Source of the DNA: Avena insularis
Lineage: Eukaryota; Streptophyta; Magnoliopsida; Poales; Poaceae
Reading direction: 5' to 3'
DNA: 64,000 bases
Assembly (NCBI GenBank): GCA_023614405.1
Contig: JAJUPC010000041.1
Coordinates: forward strand, 992,001 to 1,056,000
Shown piece by piece: positions 27,245 through 41,667 of the stretch; the first letter of the stretch is position 1, and each line of letters begins with the position of its first letter. The notes beneath the pieces are model-generated. The model was not told the origin of the DNA. It was given only the letters and a program-made list of their open reading frames with translations, and made no database searches. The position numbers and the translations under genes were made by a program.

Positions 27245-29600
27245 CAATGACTGGTGGTGGTTTAAGAAAATAAAACTAATGCAATGACTCTGGTGGACCC
27301 ATGTGGTTTAGGAAAGGAACACACATGCAATGACTCTGGTGGATCCATGTGGTTTAGGAAAATAACACACATGCAATGACTCTGGTGGATCCATGTGGTT
27401 TAGGAAAGGAACAAACATATAATGACTCTAGTGGATCCATGTGGTTTAGTAAAGGAACACACATGCAATGACTCTAGTGGTGGTTTAGGAAAAGAACATA
27501 CATGTAATGAATCTGGCGCTGGTTTTTGAAAGGAACACACATGCAATGACTTTGGTGGATCCATGTGGTTTAAGAAAGGAACACACATGGAATGACGCTG
27601 GTGGATCCATGTGGTTTAGGAAAGGAACACACATGTAATGACTCTGGTGGATACATGTGGTTTATAAATGGAACACACATGCATGTTGGTGGTTTAGGAA
27701 AAGAACACACATGCAATCACTGTAGTGGTGGTTTAAGAAAATAACACACATGCAATGACTCTGGTGGACCCATGTGGTTTAGGAAAGGAACACACATGCA
27801 ATGACTCTGGTGGATCCATGTGGTTTAGGAAAAGAACACACTTGCAATGACTCTAGTGGATCCATGTGGTTTAGGAAAGGAACACTCATGCAATGACTCT
27901 AGTGGATCCATGTGGTTTAGTAAAGGAACACACATGCAATGACTCTGTGGTGGTTTAGGAAAGGAACACACATGCAATAACTCTGGTGGATCCATGTGGT
28001 TTAGGAAAATAAAACACATGCAATGACTTTGGTGGTGGTTTAGGAAAAGAACACACATGCAATGCCTCTGGTGGATCCATGTGGTTTAGAAAAAGGAACA
28101 CACATGCAATGACTCTGGTGGTAGTTTAAGAGCATAACATACGTGCAATGACGCTAGTGGACCCATGTGGTTTAGGAAAGAAACACACATGCAATGACTT
28201 TGGTGGATCCATGTGGCTTAGGAAAAGGAACACACATGCAATGACTCTGGTGGTAGTTTAAGAACATAACACACGTGCAATGACTCTAGTGGACCCATGT
28301 GGTTTAGGAAAGAAACACACATGCAATGACTGGTGGATCCATGTGGCTTAGGAAGAGAACACACTTGGAATGACTTTGGTGGATCCATGTCGTTTAGGAA
28401 AGGAACACACATATAATGACTCTAGTGGATCCATGTGGTTTAGGAAAGTAACACACATGCAATGACTCTGGTAGTGGCTTAGGAAAGGAACACACATGCA
28501 ATGACTCTGGTGGATCCATGTGGTTTAGGAAAATAAGACACATGCAATGACTCTGGTGGTGGTTTAGGAAAGGAACACACATGTAATGACTCTGCTGGAT
28601 CCATGTGGTTTAGGAAAGGAACACACATGCAATGACTCTAGTGGATCCATGTGGTTTAGGAAAAGAACACACTTGCAATGACTCTGGTGGATCCATGTGG
28701 TTTAGGAAAGGAACACTCATGCAATGACTCTAGTGGATCCATGTGGTTTAGGAAAGGAACACACATGCAATGACTCTGGTGGTGGTTTAGGAAAGGAACA
28801 CACATGTAATAACTCTGGTGGATCCGGGTGGTTTAGGAAAAGAAAACACATGCAATGACTCTGGTGGTGGTTTAGGAAAATAACACACATGCAATGCCTC
28901 TAGTGGATACATGTGGATTAGAAAAAGGAACACACATGCAATGACTCTGGTGGTGGTTTAGGAAAATAACACACGTGCAATGACTCTGGTAGTGTTTTAG
29001 GAAAGGAACACACATGCAATGACTCTGGTGGATCCATGTGGTTTAGGAAAGGAACACACTTGCAATGACTAGTGGTGGTTTAGGAAAGGAACACGCATGC
29101 AATGACTCTAGTGGTGGTTTAGGAAAATAACACACATGCAATGACTCTGGTGGATGAATGTGGTTTAGGAAAGGAACACATTTGCAATGACTTTAGTGGA
29201 TCCATGTGGTTTAGGAAAGGAACACACATGCAATGACTCTGGTGGACCCATGTGGTTTAGGAAAGGAACACACACGCAATGAGTCTGGTGGATCCATGTG
29301 GTTTCGGAAAAGAACACACTTGCAATGACTCCGGTGGATCCATGTGGTTTAGGAAAGGAACACACATGCAATGACTAGTGGATCCATGTGGTTTAGGAAA
29401 GGAACACACGTGTAATGACTCTAGTGGTGGTTTAGGAAAGGAACACACATGCAATGACTCTGGTGGATCCATGTGGTTTAGGAAAAGAAGACATATGCAA
29501 TGACTCTGGTGGTGGTTGAGGAATAGAACACACATACAATGACTCTGGTGGATCCATGTGGTTTAAAAAAGGAACACACATGCAATGACTGGTGGTGGTT
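27245..29600. repeat. Higher-order repeat C, copy 3 (about 2.36 kb)
   Basis: This third copy follows copy 2 at 2,208 bp at its left and 2,338 bp at its right. The 130-bp difference comes from a local monomer duplication around 28218-28347 (the GGTAGTTTAAGAACATAAC unit occurs twice). Homology to copy 2 fades after about 29600. Confidence 0.78.
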
Positions 29601-32600
29601 TAGGAAAAGAACACACATGAAATGATGCTGGTGGTGGTTTAGTAAAATAACACACATGCAATGACTCTGGTGGACCCATGTGGTTTAGGAAAGAAACACA
29701 CATGCAATGACTTTGGTGGATCCATGTGGTTTAGGAAAAGAACACACTTGGAATGACTTTGGTGGATCCATGTAGTTTAGGAAAGGAACACACATATAAT
29801 GACACTAGTGGATCCATGTGTATTTGGAAAGTAACACACATGCAATGATTTTGGTGGTGGTTTAGGAAAGGAACACACATGCAATGAATCTAGTGGATCC
29901 ATGTGGTTTAGGAAAATAAGACACATGCAATGACTCTGGTGGTGGTTTAGGAAAGGAACACACATGCAATGACTCAGGTGGATCCATGTGGTTTAGGAAA
30001 GGAACACACCTGCAATGACACTGGTGGATCCATGTTGTTTAGGAAAAGAAAACACATGAAATGACTCTAGTGGATCAATGTGGTTTAGGAAAAGAAGATA
30101 CGTGCAATGACTCTAGTGGTGGTTTAGGAAAAGAACACACATGCAATGACTCTGGTGGATCAATGTGGTTTAGGAAAGGAACGCGCATGAAATGACGCTA
30201 GTGGTGGTTTAGGAAAATAACACACATGCAATGACTCTGGTGCTAGTTTAGGAAAAGAACACACATGTAATGACTTTGGTGGATCAATGTGGTTTATGAA
30301 AGGAACACACATGCAATGACTCTGGTGGATCCATGTGGTTTAAAAAAAGGAACACACATGCAATGACTTTGGTAGATCCATGTGGCTTAGGAAAAGAACA
30401 CACTTGGAATGACTTTTGTGGATCCATGTAGTTTAGGAAAGGAACACACATATAATGACTCTAGTGGATCCATGTGGTTTAGGAAAGTAACACACATGCA
30501 ATGATTCTGGTGGTGGTTTAGGGAAGGAACACACGTGCAATGACACTGGTGGATCCATGTGGTTTAGGAAAAGAAGACACATGCAATGACTCTGGTGGTG
30601 GTTTAGGAAAGGAACACACATGCAATGACTCTGCTGGATCCATGTGGTTTAGGAAAGGAACACACATGCAATGACACTGGTGGATCCTTGTGGTTTAGGA
30701 AAGGAACACACATGCAATGACTTTTGTGGATCCATGTGGTTTATAAAAGGAACACACATGCATGGTGGTGGTTTAGGAAAAGAACACACATGCAATGACT
30801 CTGGTGGTGGTTTAAGAAAAAAATAACACATATAAAATGACTTTGGTGGACCCATGTGGTTTAGGAAAGGAACACACATGCAATGACTATGGTGGATCCA
30901 TGTGGTTTAGGAAAAGAAAACACATGAAATGACTCTAGTGGATCAATGTGGTTTAGGCAAAGAAGATATGTGTAATGACTCTAGTGGTGGTTTAGGAAAA
31001 GAACACACATGCAATGACTCTGGTGGATCAATGTGGTTTAGGAAAGGAACACGCATGAAATGACGCTAGTGGTGGTTTAGGAAAATAACACACATGTAAT
31101 GACTCTGGGGCTAGTTTAGGAAAAGAACACACATGTAATGACTCTGGTGGATCAATGTGGTTTATGAAAGGAACACACATGCAATGAATCGGGTGGATCC
31201 ATGTGGTTTAAAAAAAGGAACACACATGCAATGACTCTGGTGGTGGTTTAGGAAAATAAAACACATGCAATGTCTCTTGTGGATCCATGTGGTTTAGTAA
31301 AGGAAGACACAAGCAATGACTCTAGTGGTGGTTTAGGAAAAGAACACACATGCAATGACTCTGGTGGTGGTTTAAGGAAATAACACACATGCAATGACTC
31401 TGGTGGGCCCATGTGGTTTAGGAAAGGAACACACATGCAATGACTCTGGTGGATCCATGTGGTTTAGGAAAAGAACACACTTGCAATGACTCTGGTGGTG
31501 GTTTTGGAAAATAACACACATGCAATGACTCTGGTGGTGGTTTAGGAAAAGAACACACATGTAATGACTCTGGTGGATCAATGTGGTTTATGAAAGGAAC
31601 ACACATGCAATGAATCAGGTAGATCCATGTGGTTTAAAAAAAGGAACACACATGCAATGACTCTGGTGGTGGTTTAGGAAAATAAAACACATGCAATGTG
31701 TCTAGTGGATCCATGTGGTTTTGTAAAGGAAGACACATGCAATGACTCTAGTGGTGGTTTAGGAAAAGAACACACATGCAATGACTCTGGTGGTGGTTTA
31801 AGGAAATAACACACGTGCAATGACTCTGGTGGGCCCATGTGGTTTAGTAAAGGAACACACATGCAATGTCTCTGGTGGATCCATGTGGTTTAGTAAAGGA
31901 ACAAACATGCAACGACTCTAGTGGTGGTTTAGGAAAAGAACACACATGAAGTGACTCGGGTGGTGTTTCAGGAAAATAACACACATGCAATGACTCTGGT
32001 GGATCAATGTGGTTTAGGAAAGGAACACACATGCAATGACTCTGGTGGATCCATGTGGTTTAGGAAAGGAACACACATGCAATGACTTTGGTGGATCCAT
32101 GTGGTTTATAAAAGGAACACACATGCATGGTGGTGGTTTAGGAAAAGAACACACATGCAATGACTCTGGTGGTGGTTTAAGAAAAAAATAACACACATAA
32201 AATGACTTTGGTGGACCCATGTGGTTTAGGAAAGGAACACACATGCAATGACTATGGTGGATCCATGTGGTTTAGGAAAAGAACACACTTGCAATGACTC
32301 TGGTGGATCCATCTGGTTTAGGAAAGAAACACTCATGCAATGAATCTAGTGGATCCATGTGGTTCAGGAATTGAACACACATATAATGACTCTAGTGGAT
32401 CCATGTGGTTTAGAAAAGTAACACACATGCAATGACTCTGGTGGTGGTTTAGGAAAGGAACACACATGCAATGACTTTTGTGGATCCATGTGGTTTAGGA
32501 AAAGAAGACACATGCAATGACTCTGGTGGTGGTTTAGGAAAGGAACACACATGCAATGACTCTGTTGGATCCATGTGGTTTATGAAAGGAACACACATGC

Positions 32601-35600
32601 AATGACACTGGTGGATCCATGTGGTTTAGGAAAAGAAAACACATGATATGACTCTGGTGGATCAATCTGGTTTAGGAAAAGAATATACGTGCAATGACTC
32701 TAGTGGTGGTTCAGGAAAAGAACACACATGCAATGACTCTGGTGGATCAATGTGGTTCAGGAAAGGAACACACATGAGATGACTCTAGTGGTGGTATAGG
32801 AAAAGAACACACATGCAATGACTCGGGTGCTAGTTTAGGAAAAGAACACACATGTAATGACTCTGGTGGATCAATGTGGTTTATGAAAGGAATACACATG
32901 CAATGACTCTCGTGGATCCATGTGGTTGGGGAAAGGAACACACATGCAATGACTCTGGTGGTGGTTTAGGAAAATAACACACATGCAATGTCTCTGGTGG
33001 ATCCATGTGGTTTAGTAAAGGAACACACATGCACTGACTCTAGTGGTGGTTTAGGAAAAGAACACACATGCAATGACTCGGGTGGTGGTTCAGGAAAATA
33101 ACACACATGCATTGACTCTGGTGGATCGATGTGGTTTAGGAAAGGAACACACATGCAATGACTCTGGTAGATCCAAGTGGTTTAGGAAAGGAACACACAT
33201 GCAATGACTCCGCTGGATCCATGTGGTTTATAAAAGGAACACACATGCATGGTGGTGGTTTACGAAAAGAACACACATGCAATGACTCTAGTGGTAGTTT
33301 AAGAAAAAAACACATGTGCAATGACTCTGGTGGACCCATTTGGTTTAGGAAAGGAACACACATGCAATGACTCTGGTGGATCAATGTGGTTCAGGAAAGG
33401 AACACACATGAAATGACTCTAGTGGTGGTTTAGGAAAAGAACACACATGCAATGACTCTAGTGCTAGTTTAGGAAAAGAATACACATGTAACGACTCTGG
33501 TGGATCCATGTGGTTTAGTAAAGGAACACACATGCAATGACTCTAGTGGATCCATGTTTTTGGGGAAAGGAACACACATGCAATGTCTCTGGTGGTGGTT
33601 TAGGAAAATAACACACATGCAATGTCTCTGGTGGATCCATGTGGTTTAGTAAAGGAACACACATGCAACAACTCTAGTGGTGGTTTAGGAAAAGAACACA
33701 CATGCAGTGACTCTGGTGGATCAATGTGGTTTAGGAAAGGAACACACATGCAATGACTCTGGTGGATCCTTGTGGTTTAGGAAAGGAACACGCATGCAAT
33801 GACTTTGGTGGATCCATGTGGTTTATAAAAGGAACACACATGCATGGTGGTGGTTTAGGAAAAGAACACACATGCAATGACTCTGGTGGTGGTTTAAGAA
33901 AAAAATAACACACATAAAATGACTTTGGTGGACCCATGTGGTTTAGGAAAGGAACACACATGCAATGACTATGGTGGATCCATGTGGTTTAGGAAAAGAA
34001 CACACTTGCAATGACTCTGGTGGATCCATCTGGTTTAGGAAAGGAACACTCATGCAATGAATCTAGTGGATCCATGTGGTTCAGGAAAGGAACACACATA
34101 TAATGACTCTAGTGCATCCATGTGGTTTAGAAAAGTAACACACATGCAATAACTCTGGTGGTGGTTTAGGAAATGAACACACATGCAATGACTCTGGTGG
34201 ATCCATGTGGTTTAGGAAAAGAAGACACATGCAATGACTCTGGTGGTGGTTTAGGAAAGGACCACACATGCAATGAATCTGCTGGATCCATGTGGTTTAT
34301 GAAAGGAACACACATGCAATGACACTGGTGGATCCATGTGGTTTAGGAAAAGAAAACACATGATATGACTCTGGTGGATCAATGTGGTTTAGGAAAAGAA
34401 GATACGTGCAATGACTCTAGTGGTGGTTCAGGAAAAGAACACACATGCAATGACTCTGGTGGATCAATGTGGTTCAGGAAAGGAACATACATGAAATGAC
34501 TCTAGTGGTGGTATAGGAAAAGAAAACACATGCAATGACTTTGGTGGTGGTTTAGGAAAAGAACACACAGGCAATGCCTCTGGTGGATCCATGTGGTTTA
34601 GAAAAAGGAACACACATGCAATGACTCTGGTGGTGGTTTAGGAAAGTAACACACATGAAATGATGCTGGTGGTGGTTTAGGAAAATAACACACATGCAAT
34701 GACTCTGGTGGACCCATGTGGTTTAGGAAAGAAACACACATGCAATAACTCTGGTGGATCCATGTGGCTTAGGAAAAGAACACATTTGGAATGGCTTTGG
34801 TGGATCCATGTTGTTTAGGAAAGGAACACACATATAATGACTCTAGTGGATCCATGTGGTTTAGGAAAGTAACACACATGCAATGACTCTGGTGGTGGTT
34901 TAGGAAAGGAACACACATGCAATGACTCTGGTGGATCCATGTGGTTTAGGAAAAGAAGACACATGCAATGACTCTAGTGGTGGTTTAGGAAAGGAACACA
35001 CATGCAATGACTCTGCTGGATCCATGTGATTTAGGAAAGGAACACACCTGCAATGACACCGGTGGATCCATGTGGTTTAGGAAAAGAAAACACATGAAAT
35101 GACTCTGGTAGATCAATGTGGTTTAGGAAAAGAAGATACGTGCAATGACTCTAGTGGTGGTTCAGGAAAAGAACACACATGCAATGACTCTGGTGCATCA
35201 ATGTGGTTCAGGAAAGAAACACACATGAGATGACTCTAGTGGTGGTATAGGAAAAGAACACACATGCAATGACTCGGGTGCTAGTTTAGGAAAAGAACAC
35301 ACATGTAATGACTCTGGTGGATCAATGTGGTTTATGAAAGGAATACACATGCAATGCCTCTGGTGGATCCATGTGGTTGGGGAAAGGAACACACATGCAA
35401 TGACTCTAGTGGTGGTTTAGGAAAATAACACACATGCAATGTCTCTTGTGGATCCATGTGGTTTAGTAAAGGAACACACATGCACTGACTCTAGTGGTGG
35501 TTTAGGAAAAGAACACACATGCAATGACTCGGGTGGTGGTTTAGGAAAATAACACACATGCATTGACTCTGGTGGATCGATGTGGTTTAGGAAAGGAACA

Positions 35601-38160
35601 CACATGCAATGACTCTAGTAGATCCAAGTGGTTTAGGAAAGGAACACACATGCAATGACTCCGGGGGATCCATGTGGTTTATAAAAGGAACACACATGCA
35701 TGGTGGTGGTTTACGAAAAGAACACACATGCAATGACTCTGGTGGTAGTTTAAGAAAATAACACACGTGCAATGACTCTGGTGGACCCATTTGGTTTAGG
35801 AAAGGAACACACATGCAATGACTCTGGTGGATCAATGTGGTTAAGGAAAGGAACACGCATGAAATGACGCTAGTGGTGGTTTTGGAAAATAACACACATG
35901 TAATGACTCTAGTGCTAGTTTAGGAAAAGAACACACATGTAATGACTCTGGTGGATCAATGTGGTTTATGAAAGGAACACACATGCAATGAATCGGGTGG
36001 ATCCATGTTGTTTAAAAAAAGGAACACACATGCAATGACTCTGGTGGTGGTTTAGGAAAATAAAACACATGCAATGTGTCTGGTGGATCCATGTGGTTTA
36101 GTAAAGGAAGACACATGCAATGACTCTACTGGTGGTTTAGGAAAAGAACACACATGCAATGACTCTGGTGGTGGTTTAAGGAAATAACACACATGCAATG
36201 ACTCTGGTGGGCCCATGTGGTTTAGTAAAGGAACACACATGCAATGTCTCTGGTGGATCCATGTGGTTTAGTAAAGGAACAAACATGCAACGACTCTAGT
36301 GGTGGTTTAGGAAAAGAACACACATGCAGTGACTCGGGTGGTGTTTCAGAAAAATAACACACATGCAATGACTCTGGTGGATCAATGTGGTTTAGGAAAA
36401 GAACACACATGCAATGACTCTGGTGGATCCATGTGGTTTAGGAAAGGAACACACATGCAATGACTTTGGTGGATCCATGTTGTTTATAAAAGGAACACAC
36501 ATGCATGGTGGTGGTTTAGGAAAAGAACACACATGCAATGACTCTGGTGGTGGTTTAAGAAAAAAATAACACACATAAAATGACTTTGGTGGACCCATGT
36601 GGTTTAGGAAAGGAACACACATGCAATGACTATGGTGGATCCATGTGTTTTAGGAAAAGAAGACACATGCAATGACTCTGGTGGTGGTTTAGGAAAGGAA
36701 CAAACATGCAATGACTCTGCTGGATCCATGTGGTTTATGAAAGGAACACACATGCAATGACACTGGTGGATCCATGTGGTTTAGGAAAAGAAAACACATG
36801 ATATGACTCTGGTGGATCAATGTGGTTTAGGGAAAGAAGATATGTGCAATGACTCTAGTGGTTGTTCAGGAAAACAACACACATGCAATGACTCTGGTGG
36901 ATCAATGTGGTTCAGGAAAGGAACACACATGAGATGACTCTTGTGGTGGTATAGGAAAAGAACACACATGCAATGACTCGGGTGCTAGTTTAGGAAAAGA
37001 ACACACATGTAATGACTCTGGTGGATCAATGTGGTTTATGAAAGGAATACACATGCAATGACTCTGGTGGATCCATGTGGTTGGGGAAAGGAACACACAT
37101 GCAATGACTCTGTTGGTGGTTTAGGAAAATAACACACATGCAATGTCTCTGGTGGATCCATGTGGTTTAGTAAAGGAACACACATGCACTGACTCTAGTG
37201 GTGGTTTAGGAAAAGAACACACATGCAATGACTCGGGTGGTGGTTCAGGAAAATAACACACATGCATTGACTCTGGTGGATCGATGTGGTTTAGGAAAGG
37301 AACAAACATGCAATGACTCTGGTAGATCCAAGTGGGTTAGGAAAGGAACACACATGCAATGACTCCGGTGGATCCATGTGGTTTATAAAAGGAACACACA
37401 TGCATGGTGGTGGTTTACGAAAAGAACACACATGCAATGACTCTGGTGGTAGTTTAAGAAAATAACACACGTGCAATGACTCTGGTAGACCCATTTGGTT
37501 TAGGAAAGGAACACAGATGCAATGACTCTGGTGAATCAATGTGGTTCAGGAAAGGAACACACATGAAATGACTCTATTGGTGGTTTAGGAAAAGAACACA
37601 CATGCAATGACTCTGGTGCTAGTTTAGGAAAAGAATACACATGTAACGACTCTGGTGGATCAATGTGGTTTATGAAAGGAACACACATGCAATGATTCTA
37701 GTGGATCCATGTGGTTGGGGAAAGGAACACACATGCAATGTCTTTGGTGGTGGTTTAGGAAAATAACACACATGCAATGTCTCTGGTGGATCCATGTGGT
37801 TTAGTAAAGGAACACACATGCAACGACTCTTGTGGTGGTTTAGGAAAAGAACACACATGTAGTGACTCGGGTGGTGTTTCAGGAAAATAACACACATGCA
37901 ATGACTCTGGTGGATCAATGTGGTTTAGGAAAGGAACACACATGCAATGACTCTGGTGGATCCTTGTGGTTTAGGAAAGGAACACACATGCAATGACTTT
38001 TGTGGATCCATGTGGTTTATAAAAGGAACACACATGCATGGTGGTGGTTTAGGAAAAGAACACACATGCAATGACTCTGGTGGTGGTTTAAGAAAAAAAT
38101 AACACATATAAAATGACTTTGGTGGACCCATGTGGTTTAGGAAAGGAACACACATGCAAT
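29601..38160. repeat. Scrambled satellite zone with short blocks and 170-bp local periodicity
   Basis: Monomer order here is reused in short blocks rather than long tandem copies. The expanded A-run monomer AAGAAAAAAATAACAC appears near 30812, 32177, 33894, 36556 and 38088. The spacings are 1.37, 1.72, 2.66 and 1.53 kb. Within blocks an LLSS pattern (46+46+39+39 = 170 bp) makes equivalent positions recur every 170 bp, for example 31248/31418, 31674/31844/32014 and 36052/36222/36392. A 2,451-bp relation links about 32747-33150 with 35198-35600. There is no non-satellite DNA in this stretch. Confidence 0.75.
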
Positions 38161-41100
38161 GACTATGGTGGATCCATGTGGTTTAGGAAAAGAACACACA
38201 TGCAATGACTCTGGTGGATCCATCTGGTTTAGGAAAGGAACACTCATGCAATGAATCTAGTGGATCCATGTGGTTCAGGAAAGGAACACACATATAATGA
38301 CTCTAGTGGATCCATGTGGTTTAGAAAAGTAACACACATGCAATGACTCTGGTGGTGGTTTAGGAAATGAACACACATGCAATGACTCTGGTGGATCCAT
38401 GTGGTTTAGGAAAAGAAGACACATGCAATGACTCTGGTGGATCAATGTGGTTCAGGAAAGGAACATACATGAAATGACTCTAGTGGTGGTATAGGAAAAG
38501 AACACACATGCAATGACTCGGGTGCTAGTTTAGGAAAAGAACACACATGTAATGACTCTAGTGGATCAATGTGGTTTATGAAAGGAATACACATGCAATG
38601 ACTCTGGTGGATCCATGTGGTTGGGGAAAGGAACACACATGCAATGATTCTGGTGGTGGTTTAGGAAAATAACACACATGGAATGTCTCTGGTGGATCCA
38701 TGTGGTTTAGTAAAGGAACACACATGCACTGACTCTAGTGGTGGTTTAGGAAAAGAACACACATCCAATGACTCGGGTGGTGGTTCAGGAAAATAACACA
38801 CATGCATTGACTCTGGTGGGTCGATGTGGTTTAGGAAAGGAACACACATGCAATGACTCTGGTAGATCCAAGTGGTTTAGGAAAGGAACACACATGCAAT
38901 GACTCCGGTGGATCCATGTGGTTTATAAAAGGAACACACATGCATGGTGGTGGTTTACGAAAAGAACACACATGCAATTACTCTGGTGGTAGTTTAAGAA
39001 AATAACACAAGTGCAATGACTCTGGTGGACCCATTTGGTTTAGGAAAGGAAAACACATGCAATGACTCCGGTGGATCCATGTGGTTTATAAAAGGAACAC
39101 ACATGCATGGTGGTGGTTTACGAAAAGAACACACATGCAATTACTCTGGTGGTAGTTTAAGAAAATAACACACGTGCAATGACTCTGGTGGACCCATTTG
39201 GTTTAGGAAAGGAACACACATGCAATGGCTCTGGTGGATCCATGTGGTTTTGGAATGGAACACTCATGCAATGAGTCTAGTAGATCCATGTGGTTTAGGA
39301 AAGGAACACACATGCAATGACTCTGGTGGTGGTTTAGGAAAGGAACACACATGTAATAACTCTGGTGGATCCACGTGGTTTAGGAAAAGAAAACACATGC
39401 AATGACTCTGGTGGTGGTTTAGGAAAATAACACACATGCAATGCCTCTAGTGGATGCATGTGGATTAGAAAAAGGAACACACATGCAATGACTCTGGTGG
39501 TGGTTTAGGAAAATAACACACGTGCAATGACTCTAGTAGTGTTTTAGGAAAGGAACACACATGCAATGACTCTGGTGGATCCATGTGGTTTAGGAAAGGA
39601 ACACACTTGCACTGACTAGTGGTGGTTTAGGAAAGGAACACGCATGCAATGACTCTAGTGGTGGTTTAGGAAAATAACACACATGCAATGACTCTGGTGG
39701 ATGAATGTGGTTTAGGAAAGGAACACATTTGCAATGACTTTAGTGGATCCATGTGGTTTAGGAAAGGAACACACATGCAATGACTCTGGTGGACCCATGT
39801 GGTTTAGGAACGGAACACACATGCAATGAGTCTGGTGGATCCATGTGGTTTCGGAAAAGAACACACTTGCAATGACTCCGGTGGATCCATGTGGTTTAGG
39901 AAAGGAACACACATGCAATGACTAGTGGATCCATGTGGTTTAGGAAAGGAACACACGTGTAATGACTCTAGTGGTGGTTTAGGAAAGGAACACACATGCA
40001 ATGACTCTGGTGGATCCATGTGGTTTAGGAAAAGAAGACATATGCAATGACTCTGGTGGTGGTTGAGGAATAGAACACACATACAATGACTCTGGTGGAT
40101 CCATGTGGTTTAAAAAAGGAACACACATGCAATGACTGGTGGTGGTTTAGGAAAAGAACACACATGAAATGATGCTGGTGGTGGTTTAGTAAAATAACAC
40201 ACATGCAATGACTCTGGTGGACCCATGTGGTTTAGGAAAGAAACACACATGCAATGACTTTGGTGGATACATGTGGCTTAGGAAAAGAACACACTTGGAA
40301 TGACTTTGGTGGATCCATGTAGTTTAGGAAAGGAACACACATATAATGTCACTAGTGGATCCATGTGTATTAGGAAAGTAACACACATGCAATGATTTTG
40401 GTGGTGGTTTAGGAAAGGAACACACATGCAATGAATCTGGTGGATCCATGTGGTTTAGGAAAAGAAGACACATGCAATGACTCTGGTGGTGGTTTAGGAA
40501 AGGAACACACATGCAATGACTCTGCTGGATCCATGTGGTTTAGGAAAGGAACACACATGCAATGACACTGGTGGATCCATGTGGTTTAGGAAAAGAAAAC
40601 ACATGAAATGACTCTAGTGGATCAATGTGGTTTAGGAAAAGAAGATATGTGCAATGACTCTAGTGGTGGTTTAGGAAAAGAACACACATGCAATGACTCT
40701 GGTGGATCAATGTGTTTTAGGAAAGGAACGCGCATGAATTGACGCTAGTGGTGGTTTAGGAAAATAACACACATGCAATGACTCTGGTGCTAGTTTAGGA
40801 AAGGAACACACATATAATGACTCTAGTGGATCCATGTGGTTTAGGAAAGTAACACACATGCAATGATTCTGGTGGTGGTTTAGGAAAGGAACACACATGC
40901 AATGACTCTGGTGGATCCATGTGGTTTAGGAAAAAAGACACATGCAATGACTCTGGTGGTGGTTTAGGAAAGGAACACACATGCAATGACACTGGTGGAT
41001 CCATGTGGTTTAGGAAAAGAAAACACATGATATGACTCTGGTGGATCAATGTGGTTTAGGAAAAGAAGATACGTGCAATGACTCTAGTGGTGGTTCAGGA

Positions 41101-41667
41101 AAAGAACACACATGCAATGACTCTAGTGCATCAATGTGGTTCAGGAAAGGAACACACATGAGATGACTCTAGTGGTGGTATAGGAAAAGAACACACATGC
41201 AATGACTCGGGTGCTACTTTAGGAAAAGAACACACATGTAATGACTCTGGTGGATCAATGTGGTTTATGAAAGGAATACACATGCAATGACTCTGGTGGA
41301 TCCATGTGGTTGGGGAAAGGAACACACATGCAATGACTCTGGTGGTGGTTTAGGAAAATAACACACATGCAATGTCTCTGGTGGATCCATGTGGTTTACT
41401 AAAGGAACACACATGCACTGACTCTAGTGGTGGTTTAGGAAAAGAACGCACATGCAATGACTCGGGTGGTGGTTTAGGAAAATAACACACATGCATTGAC
41501 TCTGGTGGATCGATGTGGTTTAGGAAAGGAACATACATGCAATGACTCTGGTAGATCCAAGTGGTTTAGGAAAGGAACACACATGCAATGACTCCGGTGG
41601 ATCCATGTGGTTTATAAAAGGAACACACATGCATGGTGGTGGTTTACGAAAAGAACACACATGCAAT
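38161..41667. repeat. Higher-order repeat D, copy 1 (3,507 bp)
   Basis: It starts with GACTATGGTGGATCC and is repeated from 41668 at offsets of 3,507-3,506 bp, rising to 3,691 bp in the last quarter. The jump of 185 bp lies near 40795, where this copy lacks four monomers present at about 44310-44490 in copy 2. Part of the block (from about 39240) reproduces the order seen in block C, about 10.5 kb to the left. Confidence 0.86.
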
